64,000 bases of DNA, taken from contig MU831891.1 of assembly GCA_029204225.1 (NCBI GenBank), positions 34,197-98,196 of the forward strand. The letters are read 5' to 3'. This document shows, in pieces, positions 21,412 through 36,400 of the stretch; the stretch's first letter is position 1, and every line of letters starts with the position of its first letter. The notes beneath the pieces were generated by a model. It had not been told where the DNA came from and did not search any database. It saw only the letters and a program-made list of their open reading frames with translations. The stretch is from Diphasiastrum complanatum (lineage: Eukaryota; Streptophyta; Lycopodiopsida; Lycopodiales; Lycopodiaceae). Made by a program: the position numbers and the translations under genes.

Positions 21412-24400
21412 CTGCATAAAGAGTCAGAAAGCAACAAACAAGAATCAGAATGCTTTACAAATCGTAAGTTTGATACTTACTAGAAATTCAGGAAGATATA
21501 GATAAATAAAAGGAGATGGAAGAGTTCAAGACATTGTAAGTTTGCTTTATAGCTTATCAAAGCAGGACGTTTCAATCATGAAGAGATATCTCATGAACTT
21601 TCTTGCAATTCTAGAAAATTCCTACAACATAAAGTGCCAAAAAGAGTAACTAGAGAACATTGTTCTGGTCTTGTGAAAATGAAAAAGCATTTACAAAGAT
21701 TTCAGGTGATCCTCAAGCTATAAAATATGAGTTAGCTCTCTAAAACACAGACATTGGATAGAAAGGTAAAGCTTGACAATCATTTGTAATGCAAAGATTT
21801 CAACAAAAGGTATCACTCTAAGCTCTTGTTGCAGACTGTTTGAAACTATCACTGTTTTAAGCATTCAATTGATGTCTTTCAACCTATCTGCAGAAAAATA
21901 AACTGCAGAAAGACGATCATATGTTTGCAAAAATCAGCACACTGTAACTGCACCATTATCAAAAGGTACCGAAACAACGTAGTACGCTAAAGGGATATAA
22001 ATTTTGAAACAATGCAGCCCACCAGGATATGAATTTTGAAGCCTCCGTAGAAAAAGAACGAACTTGTTGGACATCTACTCGTGATCGAGCTCCAAAGAAA
22101 CCGACATCAGTGTATTCAGTAGTGAATGTCCATAAATGTACATGTGTTAGGTCAAAGTTGCAACCTAGACTTTGCAACCTAGTGAAAGGTTTCAGACATC
22201 ATCATGAAGCTGGAAGATTTTGAACGAATAACTAATTGTAATGTTGAAATCAGCAAATGATTAATCCCAATAATTCTTACTTTTAGGAGAGCCTCGGACC
22301 TCAAGGCTAGACCAGCCAAATAGGAGGACATGTCTCTAAAAGAAAAGCAGAAAGCGGATGCTGAAGCGTAGCATGATTATTGATGTGGCCACATACAAGT
22401 TTGCATGCAGAGCAAAAAAGTTAGCCTTGCACCTTTGGGAAAATCATATACATCTTGCCATATCCTGAGATCAGCATGACATATTTCCCCAAAATTTAGA
22501 ATGTTAAACAACTGCAGCATGAGACAAAATCTAAAGAAAAAGAGAACTGCCCAATACAAACACCAGTGTTGATCTCTTTGATGTCCAGATTAGTGCTATC
22601 AGCATAAAAAACCAGCATCAAAGAGATTCCTAAGAATATTGACTCAAAACAAGAAGAGTACCACACAAAATCTAGGTGATCTACTTCAAACCTTTGAGAG
22701 AAAATAGAATGATACTAAAACAACATTTGCCTGATTTGATCTTGGACTTACTAAAACTAAATCACAAAGCACTGAATTGTGCATTGGGTTTTGTTCTTGA
22801 CCTAATCAATGCACCAAGTACAGCAATACATCAATGCACAAACAGTTTGCTAGTATATTACAGAACATAATTAAGTCGGAAATAGCCCACCTGATGTAGG
22901 AGGAGGTCACGAACATATAGGCCCATTGTGGTAACTTTTCCATTTGAGCCTGGCGAAAATTCCTGCATATGTAAATGTATTGCGTTACTGACTTGAGGTA
23001 GAATGTCAAAGTATAACCAGATTGCAGAATTCGGGATATTAAATCTCCAAGCTTTAGGTAGAATATGAAGTATAACTTAAGTGTAGAAATAGGAATTTTG
23101 AAAATCATCAAAATAAATATATACAGCAACTGGCACAAAAGGAGGCATAAAGGTTGTCCAAAAACCACTTTCTGGGGCAAAAAAATTGTTGAAGAAGCCT
23201 GTTGGTCCACAGAATTCACTATTCAAATATGATTCAAAAACATGATGTCAAACAAGATGATGAGGTAGCAGCCAAAGACCTCACATATTTTCATATTTCC
23301 TGTGCATTTTAAATCTGGAGGCCCTTTTCATTTATGGCTCCTCTCTTACCTCTCCTCTCCTGTCCTTGATACCACCCTCCCTCTACACTTCTTTAAAAAC
23401 AATTGCATCAGTTTGTATGGAGGAAACCACGTCGATCTGTCCTCAATTCTTCTCCCTGATCTCTCAAAATAACATCAAAAACATGTTTCAAGTTCAAAGA
23501 TGAAAAGCTGGTCAATACAAGGTCTCTTGATCACACACATGTTGGCATCCTTCATTATACATGTTAACAACATCGCATGTAACTTTTTCAAAACTCCACC
23601 GTTTTTCTCTTGACCTGATATTCCACTCCAGCTTACCAGCAAAATAATACTTTGACATCCCCACATCTACTGCAAGCACTCCTAATTTCTTGCTAGCATT
23701 CTGTCTGCTGCCATCATACAGAAACTTAAAATGTCAATGGCCTTTTGTCTGCCCCTCAAAATTCAGAGTGAGTTCTGGCTCACATAAACTCCCCAGAGCA
23801 CTCTACTTTTATCAACCTTTGCCAAACCTCTGCTAGCTCAAGACACTACGACATTTCCTCTCTAAGCTATGCTGTTGTCACCGCTTCACCACAACATTTC
23901 CACTCCAAACTATGCTTATTGTCGTGGCTACATTACGACTGATGGATATATACTGTAGCAGACCCATGATGCCAAACAACTATTGCACCATCACGATTGG
24001 ACATGCTATGGAAAGTTTTATGGATCCATTCTCTAAGTCGAAGTGAGCAATGAGGCAAACGTGCGCCAGACAGTGGAAGTGGCTTGAGAGCGCATCGCTC
24101 CACTTTCGACCATATATATACGTTCACTCTTAGAACAATTATTGAGGCAAAGTTCAAGAGAAAGTGGGTCTATTGTTGTTTTGTGGACTTCGGATGCCCT
24201 TTGACTTCGAGCATTGTCACATGCTTAACCAAAGGTTGTGTGATCTTCATTTCTGATCAAGTATTATATTGGCTATCATGGCATTGTAAGAGAGGGCAGT
24301 GGGATATTTCTGCTTGTCAAAGTGCATATTTGAGCCTGTTCCCAGCACTATAGGAGTGGAGAAAGGTTGCTCGCACTCTCTTACACTATTTGATCTTTGT

Positions 24401-27400
24401 ATTGACTAGCTTCAGATGATTATTGGTCAGCATGATGGCCGTGGCTACAGGGTCTCCCTACTATGGAGGGTTTACAACATCATCTTGATGCACTAAACTC
24501 CTTTTGCAAATAGAGAGGTTTGGAGGTCAATGTAAAGAACACTACATCTTGCTCCTTCATGCAAAGATAGATTCCAACTCTCCAAACCTCTCTGCTATTA
24601 TGCATGATCCATCAATTTCGAGGCCAAGTTTGATGTGACCCCCCATATAGGTAGAGGCCATCTTGAGATTAATTGAGCAAGTTTTGTTCTTCTACATGAC
24701 ACTTCAAATGGAGTTGGATGTAGTTGGGATACTGAAACTACCTTGCTACCTGTATGCAGGTGTATTACGTAACCACTAACCAACAAATTTCCTGGTGAAA
24801 GCTTCATGTTTCCTCACATCCGTTACATGTAGAGCCTCAAGGGGACATCTCAGGAAGACATGATGTGGTAGTTACGTATACAGTGTTCACTGCTCACAGT
24901 GAGTGGAGGGCTGTCCTAGGATATGTCTTGCTATAAGTTTGTCGAGGAGCATGAGTACATGGAGGGGAGTTTCACGAAGTAGATAATCGAGTAGTTATCA
25001 ATTCCATCTAGAAAGAGAGAAACAAGTGGTGGGTGCACATGAATTCTCCTGATGTTGGGCATCTCGATAGGAATCATAGGATGTATGACCAACTCACGTG
25101 CCTCTCCTAGCTGTAATAGCTGCTCTCCATATGAAAAAATTGGTCCATCTCTGTCTATTGAGGTCCCTTGGACACCCTACTCTCTGTTATCCAAATCATG
25201 TATACGTAAAAGATGAGTCTTCACATCGTAAGACTGAAAGGTACATTCTAAGCATGAATCATGACAATAAGAGGCTAAGAACGATTCAGAAATAAAATCA
25301 ATCTAAAGCTGGAAATTGTAGCAATACTATAGACTAATAATAATGCAATAGAATGGTCAGCAATCACAATATATTATATATCTATGATGCTACATCTACA
25401 CAATCGAATAGAATAAAGAAGAATTATATTCATAGAGCTCTAGGAAAGAGTCATGAAGATTGTTGTGGTGGTAGCTGAAGTGGATGATGATGCTATCATA
25501 TGTCATGGCGAGCGTTTGTGGTGAAGACGTTGTGATAAATGATTATGGTGTCTTTGAGTAGATATGCAACTGTGAGCAGTGAGCACTGTATACGTAACTA
25601 CCACATCATGTCTTCCTGGGATGTCCCCTTGAGGCTCTACATGTAACGGATGTGAGGAAACATGAAGCTTTCACCAGGAAATTTGTTGGTTAGTGGTTAC
25701 GTAATACACCTACATACAGGTAGCAAGGTAGTTTCAGTATCCCGACTACATCCAATTCCATTTGAAGTGTCATGTAGAAGAACAAAACTTGCTCAATTAA
25801 TCTCAAGATGGCCTCTACCTATATGGGGGTTCACATCAAACTTGGCCTCGAAATTGATGGATCATGCATAATAGCAGAGAGGTTTGGAGAGTTGGAATCT
25901 ATCTTTGCATGAAGGAGCAAGATGTAGTGTTATTTACATTGACCTCCAAACCTCTCTATTTGCAAAGGAGTTTAGTGCATCAAGATGATGTTGTAAACCC
26001 TCCATAGTAGGGAGACCCTGTAGCCACGGCCATCATGCTGACCAATAATCATCTGAAGCTAGTCAATACAGAGATCAAATAGTGTAAGAGAGTGCGAGCA
26101 ACCTTGCTCCACTCCTATAGTGCTGGGAACAGGCTCAAATATGCACTTTGACAAGCGGAAATATCCCACTGCCCTCTCATACAATGCCATGATAGCCAAT
26201 ATAATACTTGATCAGAAATGAAGATCACACAACCTTTGGTTAAGCACGTGACAAGGCACGAAGTCAAAGGGCATCCGAAGTCCACAAAACAACAAGCGAG
26301 AGAGGTAGCTGTCACTTTTGGAAATAACAAGCGAGAGAGGTAGCCGTGTCAAAGGCATGTATGTATCAAGAGGGCTGTCCTGTTGCATATGGCTAAGAAG
26401 TGAGTGGAGGGTATGTGAGCAGTGAGCACTGTCACTTTTGGAAATAACAAGCGAGAGAGGTAGCCGTGTCAAAGGCATGTATGTATCAAGAGGGCTGTCC
26501 TGTTGCATATGGCTAAGAAGTGAGTGGAGGGTATGTGAGCAGTGAGCACTGTATACGTAACTACTCTCCACTCACTTCTTAGCCATATGCAACAGGACAG
26601 CCCTCTTGATACATACATGCCTTTTGACACAGCTACCTCTCTCGCTTGTTATTTCCAAAAGTGACAGCATAAGCCAAATAGTAGATAAATCTTCCCTCAT
26701 GAAACCTAGTATGATGAGGAATGTCATTACCTCCAATCTTCTTCAAGAAACCAGATTTTTCGGCACATCTTGTTCATTAATGCAACGACACACGTTGGAT
26801 GGTTGGCTAATGGAGATTAGCTTCCAATCGGCTAGGCAAGGTGTTAGAATTCCTGTCTAATTCTATTTTAATGAGGACATGACAAGCATGTAGATGTATT
26901 ATTCTTAAACAGTCTGTAGAAATACAAAGAAATACCAAACTGTCTGCAGAAATACAAAGGATTCTGGAACAGTGCCAAAATACACTTGTTATGATTATGG
27001 CTATTTACAACTACTTATGACCTTACGACTCCTTACGCTTGCTTACAAGCTGTTAAGCCCGTTTACCACCTTACGCTTGCTTACAGGCGTTTATGGCTGT
27101 TTACGGTGCTTACTGCTTTTACTCCTGCTCATGGGCTTCTTGCTTGTGGCTTTATGACTGCTTATAAACTTTTATGCCAACTCACGGGCTTACGCTAGCT
27201 CATGGGCTTACGCTTTACAACTGCTTACAGGCTTTTACGCCGGCGCATGGGCTTCCGCCGGCTTACGGACATACACTTTATGACTGCCTACGGGGCCCTA
27301 TGAATTCAAATCAGCTACGATCTACTGCTTGTACAAAGTATTGTAAGTACTTGGTGGTATGTCAACTACCATCTTTAGTATCAAGTACTTAACCTGGCAG

Positions 27401-30400
27401 CTATCCTAATCTTTTTATGTACTTTTCAAACCAATAATAGTGCTCTCTGTTTATATGCAGAATCAAAGCGCTAAAAATAAGTCCAAGTTGAATTTGTTCT
27501 GGTGCTTCGTATTCTGAGCAATTATATCAATCAGCCAAACTCCTAATCAGCTGTCTGCGCAATAATCTTGGGCAATTCATTATTGTTTTATCAGTTCTCA
27601 CACTGATCTGAGAAGTTCCTTTGTGTTCCTCCTCTCCACGTGTGATTGGTGTCTTATACTTTATGAAGTGCCTTATTCTTTGAATCACATGCGCTTCTCT
27701 CTCTCTCTCTCTCTCTCATGGATGCTTCTTCACTTGAAGGAACCTCTCTATGCTATACTACGTCTGAAAAACGACCAGCTACCGAAAACTCCAAATTAAA
27801 GGTCCTTAACCAATACTACCCTTAACTTGCACCATATCAATTAAAAAAAAAATTTCCCACTTTTTTTCAGATTAGCTCTAAAAAGGTTTTAAGCTTAGCC
27901 GTAACAAATGGACAGGATGTGTTTCTCTCTCAAGGCAAAAAGACACCTTCCATGAAACCTCACCACACACCACTAAAAATATCATGCAGTTTCAACTGCT
28001 TTTTCTTACAACACTTTTTGAAGGGAGTTCATTCTTTTTCTCCTCTTGTGATTGCGCCCTACCAAGCTTTCTCTCTTCAGATACTATCTTATGGTAAGAG
28101 GATCATCTCATTTCATACTAATGCTTTCATCTCTTTTTGCTTTATGCACTTTGATTTTATGCTTCTTAGCAATATGTATGCTCATAGCTTTGTATAATGA
28201 GTTAGTGTTTGTTGAAACATCGTTTGTGTGGCTCGCTGACCAGCGATGGACCACTTTCCCTTTTTTTCATTTCACAATATGGATCTCTATGCCATATAGA
28301 CAACGATGGATCACTTTTCATCCTTTTCATCTCATAGAATGTATCTCTATGCCTTCTAGGCAGCGCTGGACTACAAACAACCTTAGTTGATACTTAAAAA
28401 TATTTCTTTTTGATGACCTGGCAGCGATGCAAACCACATATCTCTGTTTGCTTGCATGATAGACAACGTTTACGCTAAAACCAATGAATGGTAGCCGTTG
28501 TCCAGCGATGGACAGCTTGCTCGCTCCAACACACATTTTTTATGGACTTCATGTCCAGCGATGGACTGTAGGAAGAATACATGCCTTTCTATAATTGCAT
28601 AACAAGTTTGTTTTGAACAATGCAAACCGGTTTTACAGCTGTCTGGACAGCGACCTACTACTCACTTTGTGGTTTATAGTTTCCTTACCACTAAAGCTAT
28701 TTGTCTTCTCAAATGCTATACACATCTCTTAATGATTTAGTAGCATTTAAACATTAAATGATCATCTACGTTTTGTGATGATGTAGCATCAATTGTTACT
28801 ACAGCCTTCTACTACACTCGTTTAGGTTCGAATTCGAGTGATACATTGCTTAGTCTCTACACAGGTACGTCGTTCGGTAAAACATACTAGAATGGCTTGA
28901 CTTAAACACTTTTTGAAATGCTCTGTTGGCAAAGAACATACTAAGGAAAAGTTTGATTCTTAAGAAAGATGGATAGACGTTATGTGATTAAGTCTTTATG
29001 TACGGCTGTGTTTTAAAGAAAACAAACCGCTCGTGGGAATAGCATGGCATCCTCCCAGGAAAATACGTCTACAATCATCCAAGTATGACTTCTCTCAACA
29101 AATTTCATGTTATATATAAACCACATACATCATAGACACGGTTATGTTGCAGATTCTAAATGATGGGAAGTGGTCCTTCCAATCTATTTACATATCTAGC
29201 TGTCATTGGTTTTTTTTACGACATTCAAACCTTACTGCTATTACAAACCGGCTTAACAAGTCTTTTTTACTGTTCTTAAAGTAATCCATACCTTTATCAA
29301 AAATAGGGTTTCCAAAATAACGTTCTTAGACAGCATGGATATGCATAAGATACGAACTTTTTACACAAGGATTAGAACGGCACGGATCTGCCCTAATATC
29401 TGGTAAAAAGCTTGGAAATCCCTTATAAACAACTAACCAAACCTATCCATATCGAAGTCCTATATGCCATTGGTTGAATCTAACGTTTTGAATAGTATGG
29501 ATTTGCTCAGAACCAAACATAGCGATACGAAACCAGTTGTTGCATATGCATAACAGGTTTAAGGATTAGCATGGCACGGAAGTGCCCTAATATTAACCTA
29601 CGTATTCTCAACATTCAACCATGGCAGTACGTAATGCTACCCATGTAGGTGTCACATTAGGCTTCTGGTGAGATACGACTGGAAAGCATGGATATGCTCG
29701 AAGTATGGACAACAGTGCGTGACTCACCTTTTTTAATAAGGCTCACTAATGGAATGGATTTGCCCTAACACTAGCACACGTGTCCACACCAAGTCTTTTA
29801 GCTAGTTAATATGCACACAGTTAAAACTTTTCGTACTTCGTCTTAATACAATATGAAATGATGTGGACCAACTGCCCATAAACTGATCAGCATGGCACAA
29901 GCCCTGATACGGTAATATTAGGGTTTGGCCTATCGCTAATAAACCTTCTACTGTTTGGGAAGACATGACTATGATTTATAAATGCTATTTATGTTGTTAA
30001 GTAGTATAGCTTCTTTTGGACATGGATAACAACTGACGCTCAGCTATGACAACTGTCTTCCCCACTATACTAACTCGTGCGGTTTTGCGTTGTGGGATAG
30101 TGGCAAGTATTAGTTGTACGTCTTGAAAGTGGTTATGCTTTATGGTGCTTTACAGTACTGTATTTTACTTTTCAGTTTTATGTAACCTTGTTAGATATGA
30201 ATAAAGGCTTCAAAGGGTTCAGTCTTGCTTTGTCAAGAGGATACTATGAATCGACCTAAGGTAAAGTGGAGGTTGTGATAATCCAGATTCCGAATATTGA
30301 GGTAGGATAATATGTCCATGTAGGTATATGATCAGCCAATAACCCGCTGAATGTATGCTTGAGTCTTCTTTGGGGGAGACAAGGTTGCATCGAACCGCAG

Positions 30401-33400
30401 TTCGAACCGCCTTTCACGGTTCGAACCATCGAATCGTTCGGACCCGGTTCCAACCGTTCAAACCGTTCAATGGTCACTAGTAAGTTGTAAGTTGTAAGTT
30501 GTAACTAGTTAGTAGTTAGTGGTCACTGGTCAGTGCCAAGTGGTCACTATTATAATTTATCAGCTCTGAGCTCAAGCCTCACATTTCAGTTATACTACTA
30601 ATTTCAATTTTCTAAACCCTAAGTTCCAAGTTTGAAGTGGCAAGTTCCAACTCCAGAGTACAAATTCCACAGTCTCGACTCTCCTTAGCAAGCAGATCCT
30701 TGTACCCTGCAACTTACAACTTATTGCAGTTCTCTTAAGACCTAAACTTGGGTCACTATGTTTTTGATACGACAGGTCACAGGTCGCGACTCGGATCTGA
30801 TTATCCTGATTCCTGATATCGGTTAATTTAGAGGAGATTGTTTAGTTACTAGGTATCTGTACAGTGAATATATGTCTTGTACATCAGAAAAAATCATTTT
30901 TTTTTGAAAAATGGAAAAGACAGGTTCGAACCGTTTTCCGATTCGAACCTGGCCTGCCGGTTCGAAGCTCAAAGAATCGGTTCGAACCGGCCGGTTCGAA
31001 TCAACCTGTTCGAACCGGGGTGTAACCTTGGGGGAAGAGAATATAGAAATGCCTATTGAATCCAATAATTGGGATGGTTGAATATAGCAAGATAAGAGAT
31101 GCCCTTTCTCATGAAGTCCTCTAAAAGATGTATATGATATCTATTTATATCTACCTCTACTATCATCCTCCTCCCTAACCTTCATCATTGTCTGCATATA
31201 GATAATAAATATGAAAATAGCCTCTTTTTGCAAAAACATCGTGACCTAAATAAGTTAGAAATGGGCCTAGTCATATTTCATAAGTCCCTATGCACCATGC
31301 CTCCGCTGCATACAAAGTTGTAGAAGATATCACTGTGTCAAAGAGTCAACACTTGCCAAGTCGTCAGACTTACTAAGAATGTGTGTCCCTTGTGTTGGAA
31401 TGAAAAAGTAAATAGGTAAATAGAAATTTGACTTAAGGGATTCACATGAGTTCTGAAAAACTCAGATACCCAATTCTATAGTTAGATAGATGGAACTAAC
31501 TATTGACTCTGTATCAATATAAAATTTTCGCAAAGTCGTTCGTAACTTCGTACTAACAATGTGCTCAGATTTACCGATTTATCTTGTTCTTAGTAGTTGA
31601 GGCGTTATACACAACCATGATAATTTCGATAGGTAGCTGGTTAAATTGATTAGTCAATTAGCAACTTTGAATATGAATAAACATAACTATAGAACATGTA
31701 GCATCATACAAAACTGAACTTTGAACCTGTTCTCAACAACTAGTGGAGCTAGTATTAAGAATTATTATTAGAGATGATGCGGGATAAAAGAGAGAGAGAT
31801 TGACACGCAACATTCATGCATTACAATATCTATTTGTGAAATGAGAATATATCCAATTTCACAAATTTAAATTGAGAAGTCAGTGATGTCATAAGGTAAA
31901 GCTTAAAAACAATATACAAGCAACCCAAAAAGTCTAAGTATCTAAATCAAAACAATAATATAGAATTCAATAAACAAAAAATCTTAGCCAAACAACATTG
32001 CTTATGTCGCATCTGTACCCAAGCATAAGTTGCTAACTGAATTCGGATTCTCTTGGGTAGACAAGTGTTGACTAAGAAGCAAATGACAATCAGTAAGAAG
32101 AAAGAAAAAATAATAATAATGATAATAGTTCAAATAACATAAAATAAAAATAAAACAAGGAACATAACATGTAGATGAGTTACCGCAACAAAGACAAAAT
32201 ACAAAATACTAGGAACAAAGCATGCTCCTTGGCTCCCCACTTTTCTGAATTCTATTATTAATCATCTTGAGCATGCCAAAAGCTGAAATACCAAAGATAA
32301 AACCAAAACAGTCTAAAATACTTCAAACTTTTCTCATGATTTTCTTGAATAAGTAACCCTTATGGAGTAACAAAATTATTAGATTGCTTGACTAGTCTAC
32401 AAAAGCATCTCTATTAGAACCTTGAAAGGTATATTATCATAAGCAGTCATAAAGCGTAAGCCTATAAGCAGGTGTAAAGCATAAAGCCCGTAAGCAGTCG
32501 CAAAGCGTAAGCCCGTTAGTAGGCGTAAAAGCCCGACCATCCAACGTGAAAGTATGTCGTTGCATAAAGGAACAAGATGTGTTGGGCTTCCTTCATGATG
32601 TGGATGGTAGAGAAGGAGAACTCAAAAGGCCTGGGTGAGATGGAAATGGGAATGGCTATAGGGACCGTGTATAATGTCATGGCAAATTCGGTCCACGCAT
32701 ATGCATCTACCACCTGTCAAGAGAGGGGCAATAGCACGAGAGGGAAATCCCTGCCAAGAGGCTCTTTACACAGTAGCCTGATGTAATTAATAGGTGACTC
32801 ATTAACCTCAACATTTGATCATGGAATTTAACTTCCCACATTCTATGCCATTACAAGTAGTGGCTCATGTCTCAACTCCTAGTCCCAGCACCGAATCAAT
32901 ACAAATGATTAGCACCTCAACAATAGGAACCGATAAATTAGGAGTTTGGGCCCACTTAAGGGCGCCACGATAGATGATGTTAGGCCCCGACATGACATTA
33001 TTATATTGACATAACAAATGGATACAAAGAATAACAAAAAAAATTGTCATCATTTGTGACATTCCTCACAAACAATATTAATGATTATTTTCTTCGACTT
33101 GTGACATGATAATAGAAAGCTTATTTACAAAATGTACAGCTTGCAGTAAGTGATGTTTATTTCCTGGAAAAACTCTATATCCTCTATAAGCACCCTCTTG
33201 AAGCAGCTTCAAGACGTGATATACAACCTTGAAATTGGTCTTCAAATGTGATTTAGCTCCCACTATCTCACCCCTCTAAAAAGCTTGCAGAAGCTTTAAC
33301 ACTTCCTGCAAATGTGCCCCTTCCATTCACAAGCATGCACACCACAAGCAAAAGTATCTAACCACTATAAGTATCCTGTTGACTCGTACGCTCGATACCA

Positions 33401-36400
33401 GGTCACCCAAAGTCATATCTTCAAACATGGCAGCTCGATATGTTCCTCAAGCACATAATAGATAGCCACTAAGATACATTGATCTACCTAAATTTAGTTA
33501 GCCCCTTGAGCCATATAATTTGCCATTTCACTCTTGGCTTATTGAACCATCAAATAAAACACAATCTCTAGCCATCACATCCACCAAGTTTGTGTCTATC
33601 TCACGTACCACGTCAACAGCCTCAATTAGCATACATTTGTCAGACTTTCCAATATTTACCAGCAAAAGGTTTTGTTATCGGACACACATTTCCTTTCAAG
33701 CAGTCCTTAGCCTAACACACGTGACATCTTCCAAGACACTCCTGCATTATTATCACTCTCATCGGCTATTTCAGGGTATTTTCACCGCACACAACAATAC
33801 AAATTCCACTTTGATTCACAAAAACACTCTTCTTCCTCACTGCAGCGGTATTTGACACAACTGTCTCCAAAACTTAAATTCACCAAGCCCTCCTCTAGCA
33901 GGAGCACTTTTCTAACATTTGAATACTTGTTTCATCAATTCTTAGAAGGAATAAAAAAGGATTCATCAATTGAGCTCCCTGATTGCTTTTTGAACTGGCC
34001 TCACAGAATTGCTGCTTCCACATATATCTGCCCTTATGTTTTGTCACTACCACCTGCAATTTTACTGGCACATCTTTTTCTTGGCTATAAATCTAGTATA
34101 CGACTACCTTCTGCCTGCAAATCCTTCACACGTAATCTGCTCCTGGTACAGTCTGGGAAGCATTGAATGCAAAATATGAAAAGATGGTCAGCAACGGTCC
34201 ACTAGAAAAGTCTTTCCTGTGGTTTTATATGACACCAGACAATAAAGATGGTTGAACAGGCTCGTAGTCAACTCAACTACAACACACACAAACTTGAAAC
34301 AGTCCATAGTTCAAGTAGATGCAACACATTTTCACTTGAAAGACAAAGAAGCACCCAAAAACACTAACTAAAAAGGTCTAACATACATGTACAAGAATCA
34401 ATGAGGTTCACATTAACTTTGAAAAAAACACGATGAGCAACAGGAGTTCGATAAAACAGTTGACCTAACTGAAGCAACTTGGAAATTTGTGTGAGCCTGG
34501 AAACTCTGCAAACTTGAAATTTTTCACATACGCTAGCTTTGTGAGAAATATCATAACATGACAGCATGATATTCAGTTAGTGATAGGTACAACAGAAGTC
34601 ACTTGCAATCAATGTTTGATAAATAACCCAACATGAATTTCACATGTGTATTCAAATATATGCACCTATCCAAAACTCGAGAGAGTATTTCTCCAGCCAC
34701 GAGCTGTGTCATCCCATCAGCCAATTATATTCCTCAAAGGTACCTCTGACATAAGATTTTATGTGATTCAAATAACCCATGCATCAGAAAAGAAGACCAA
34801 ACAGGTAAATATTCCTTGAATTCAATTTGCAGGACCATGACCTTTCAAAACAACGTTAACCTCATCGAGCATATGGCACAGCCAATGAAGTATGTATGCA
34901 TTGGGTCCAGGATAGTAGCTGAAAGTTACACAGAATGACATGCATAGTTGGATTTATGAAACCCATCCACCAATCTAGAACCTTGACTCCAGCATGCACA
35001 AACATGGACTCTATGCTATCACATTCTACTCGCAAAGGAAGGGCCAGTAAATAAGTCAGGTAAACTGCTTACGGATAAAGCAGATTCAGCCAGGTAGACT
35101 AGAAATTGAAAATTTTCATAAGTTACATTATTAGTCAGTGGAAACACCTGACTATAACACTGTGAACATCCTTTTGTGTATGCTCAACAAGATTATTCAC
35201 AAGGTAGCTTATTTACCACATACTGAAGATGACTAAGGGATTGATGATGTATGGAAAAAAGAAGCAAAACTTACCTCTTCATCCTTTACATACTGCTCAA
35301 ACCAGTCCCAAAGAGTCTTTGGATCTCCAACATAACGCAGATACAAAAAACCAATCTACAAGCAGAACAGTCACTTATAAGATTTCTTCCTTGAGCAAAG
35401 CCACCAAAGTTAACTAGCAAAACCACAACTCTGGCTTTCTGGAAAAGATAGATATTAAGAGTTACAGGTAACAATACTAAATGCAAAATCTTCAGCTTAT
35501 AAGACATTAATTAAAATAAAGTTCATGGTACTTGAGAATTGATTCATTCTATTGCTATGTAAGGCAAATGTCTCAAACCTCCATACAAATGGAAAATCAT
35601 TTGATCTGTTATCATTCAGATGTCATTCAATGTGTCCCCCTATTGGCAACTAAACAAAGTTCTTCACTTTTCCTTTTTCCTACCTTATCTAGCCTATTGT
35701 GCAATTATCTTCCTGATTTTCTATTCAGCTGACATGGTCTGATATGCTCAACCATCAGGAAGGTCCTTATTGTCAGGAAAATGGGGATGCCACATGTACT
35801 TTGAATCATAGATGCACTGCGATTCAGAATCGTGGTCCAAATCGCGGTTCAGAATCCCGATTTGGAAAAATTCCAGAATCGTTTAGAATCGTTTTATTTT
35901 TTATTTTTTTGGGGCAATATGGGTATCAGATGAAAGCTCTGATTAAGAGCATTATTACTGTGTAGTTTGCCGAATGTTTCGTGTACTGGATGGTCCAACT
36001 CAGGTGCATTAATCCATGTTGGGTTCTGTCAAGGATAAAAATTCAAAACTAACCTCTAGAATGTTTGTTACGATCACAGATGGTTCCAGTGGGACAGAGA
36101 AAGAGAACTGTAAAGCAATTGTACCTCGCTTTTTCCTTCGGGGGGCGCTGCCCCCCCTGCACCTCCCCGTAGATGAAAATGGGGGTCCAAATGCACGCCG
36201 ATAAGGGCCCAATATTTAGCCCAAATTGTAGCATTAACATTTATTGGGAACAAGAGCAAATAACAACCAAATAGCTACTGAAAATAAGATCTGTTTGTGC
36301 CCTATCTACTACACTTCTGGGAGACAAAACGCTGGTTTGACCATTGCTCCCCTAAAAATTTCAGCCATAAGCTATTTTCAAAAAAAAAAAAGTTTGCACG

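Noticed and set aside
24084-26330. Matching open frames on opposite strands (apparent gene pair)
   Set aside because: They are the same sequence in the two arms of the foldback; no domain recognised.
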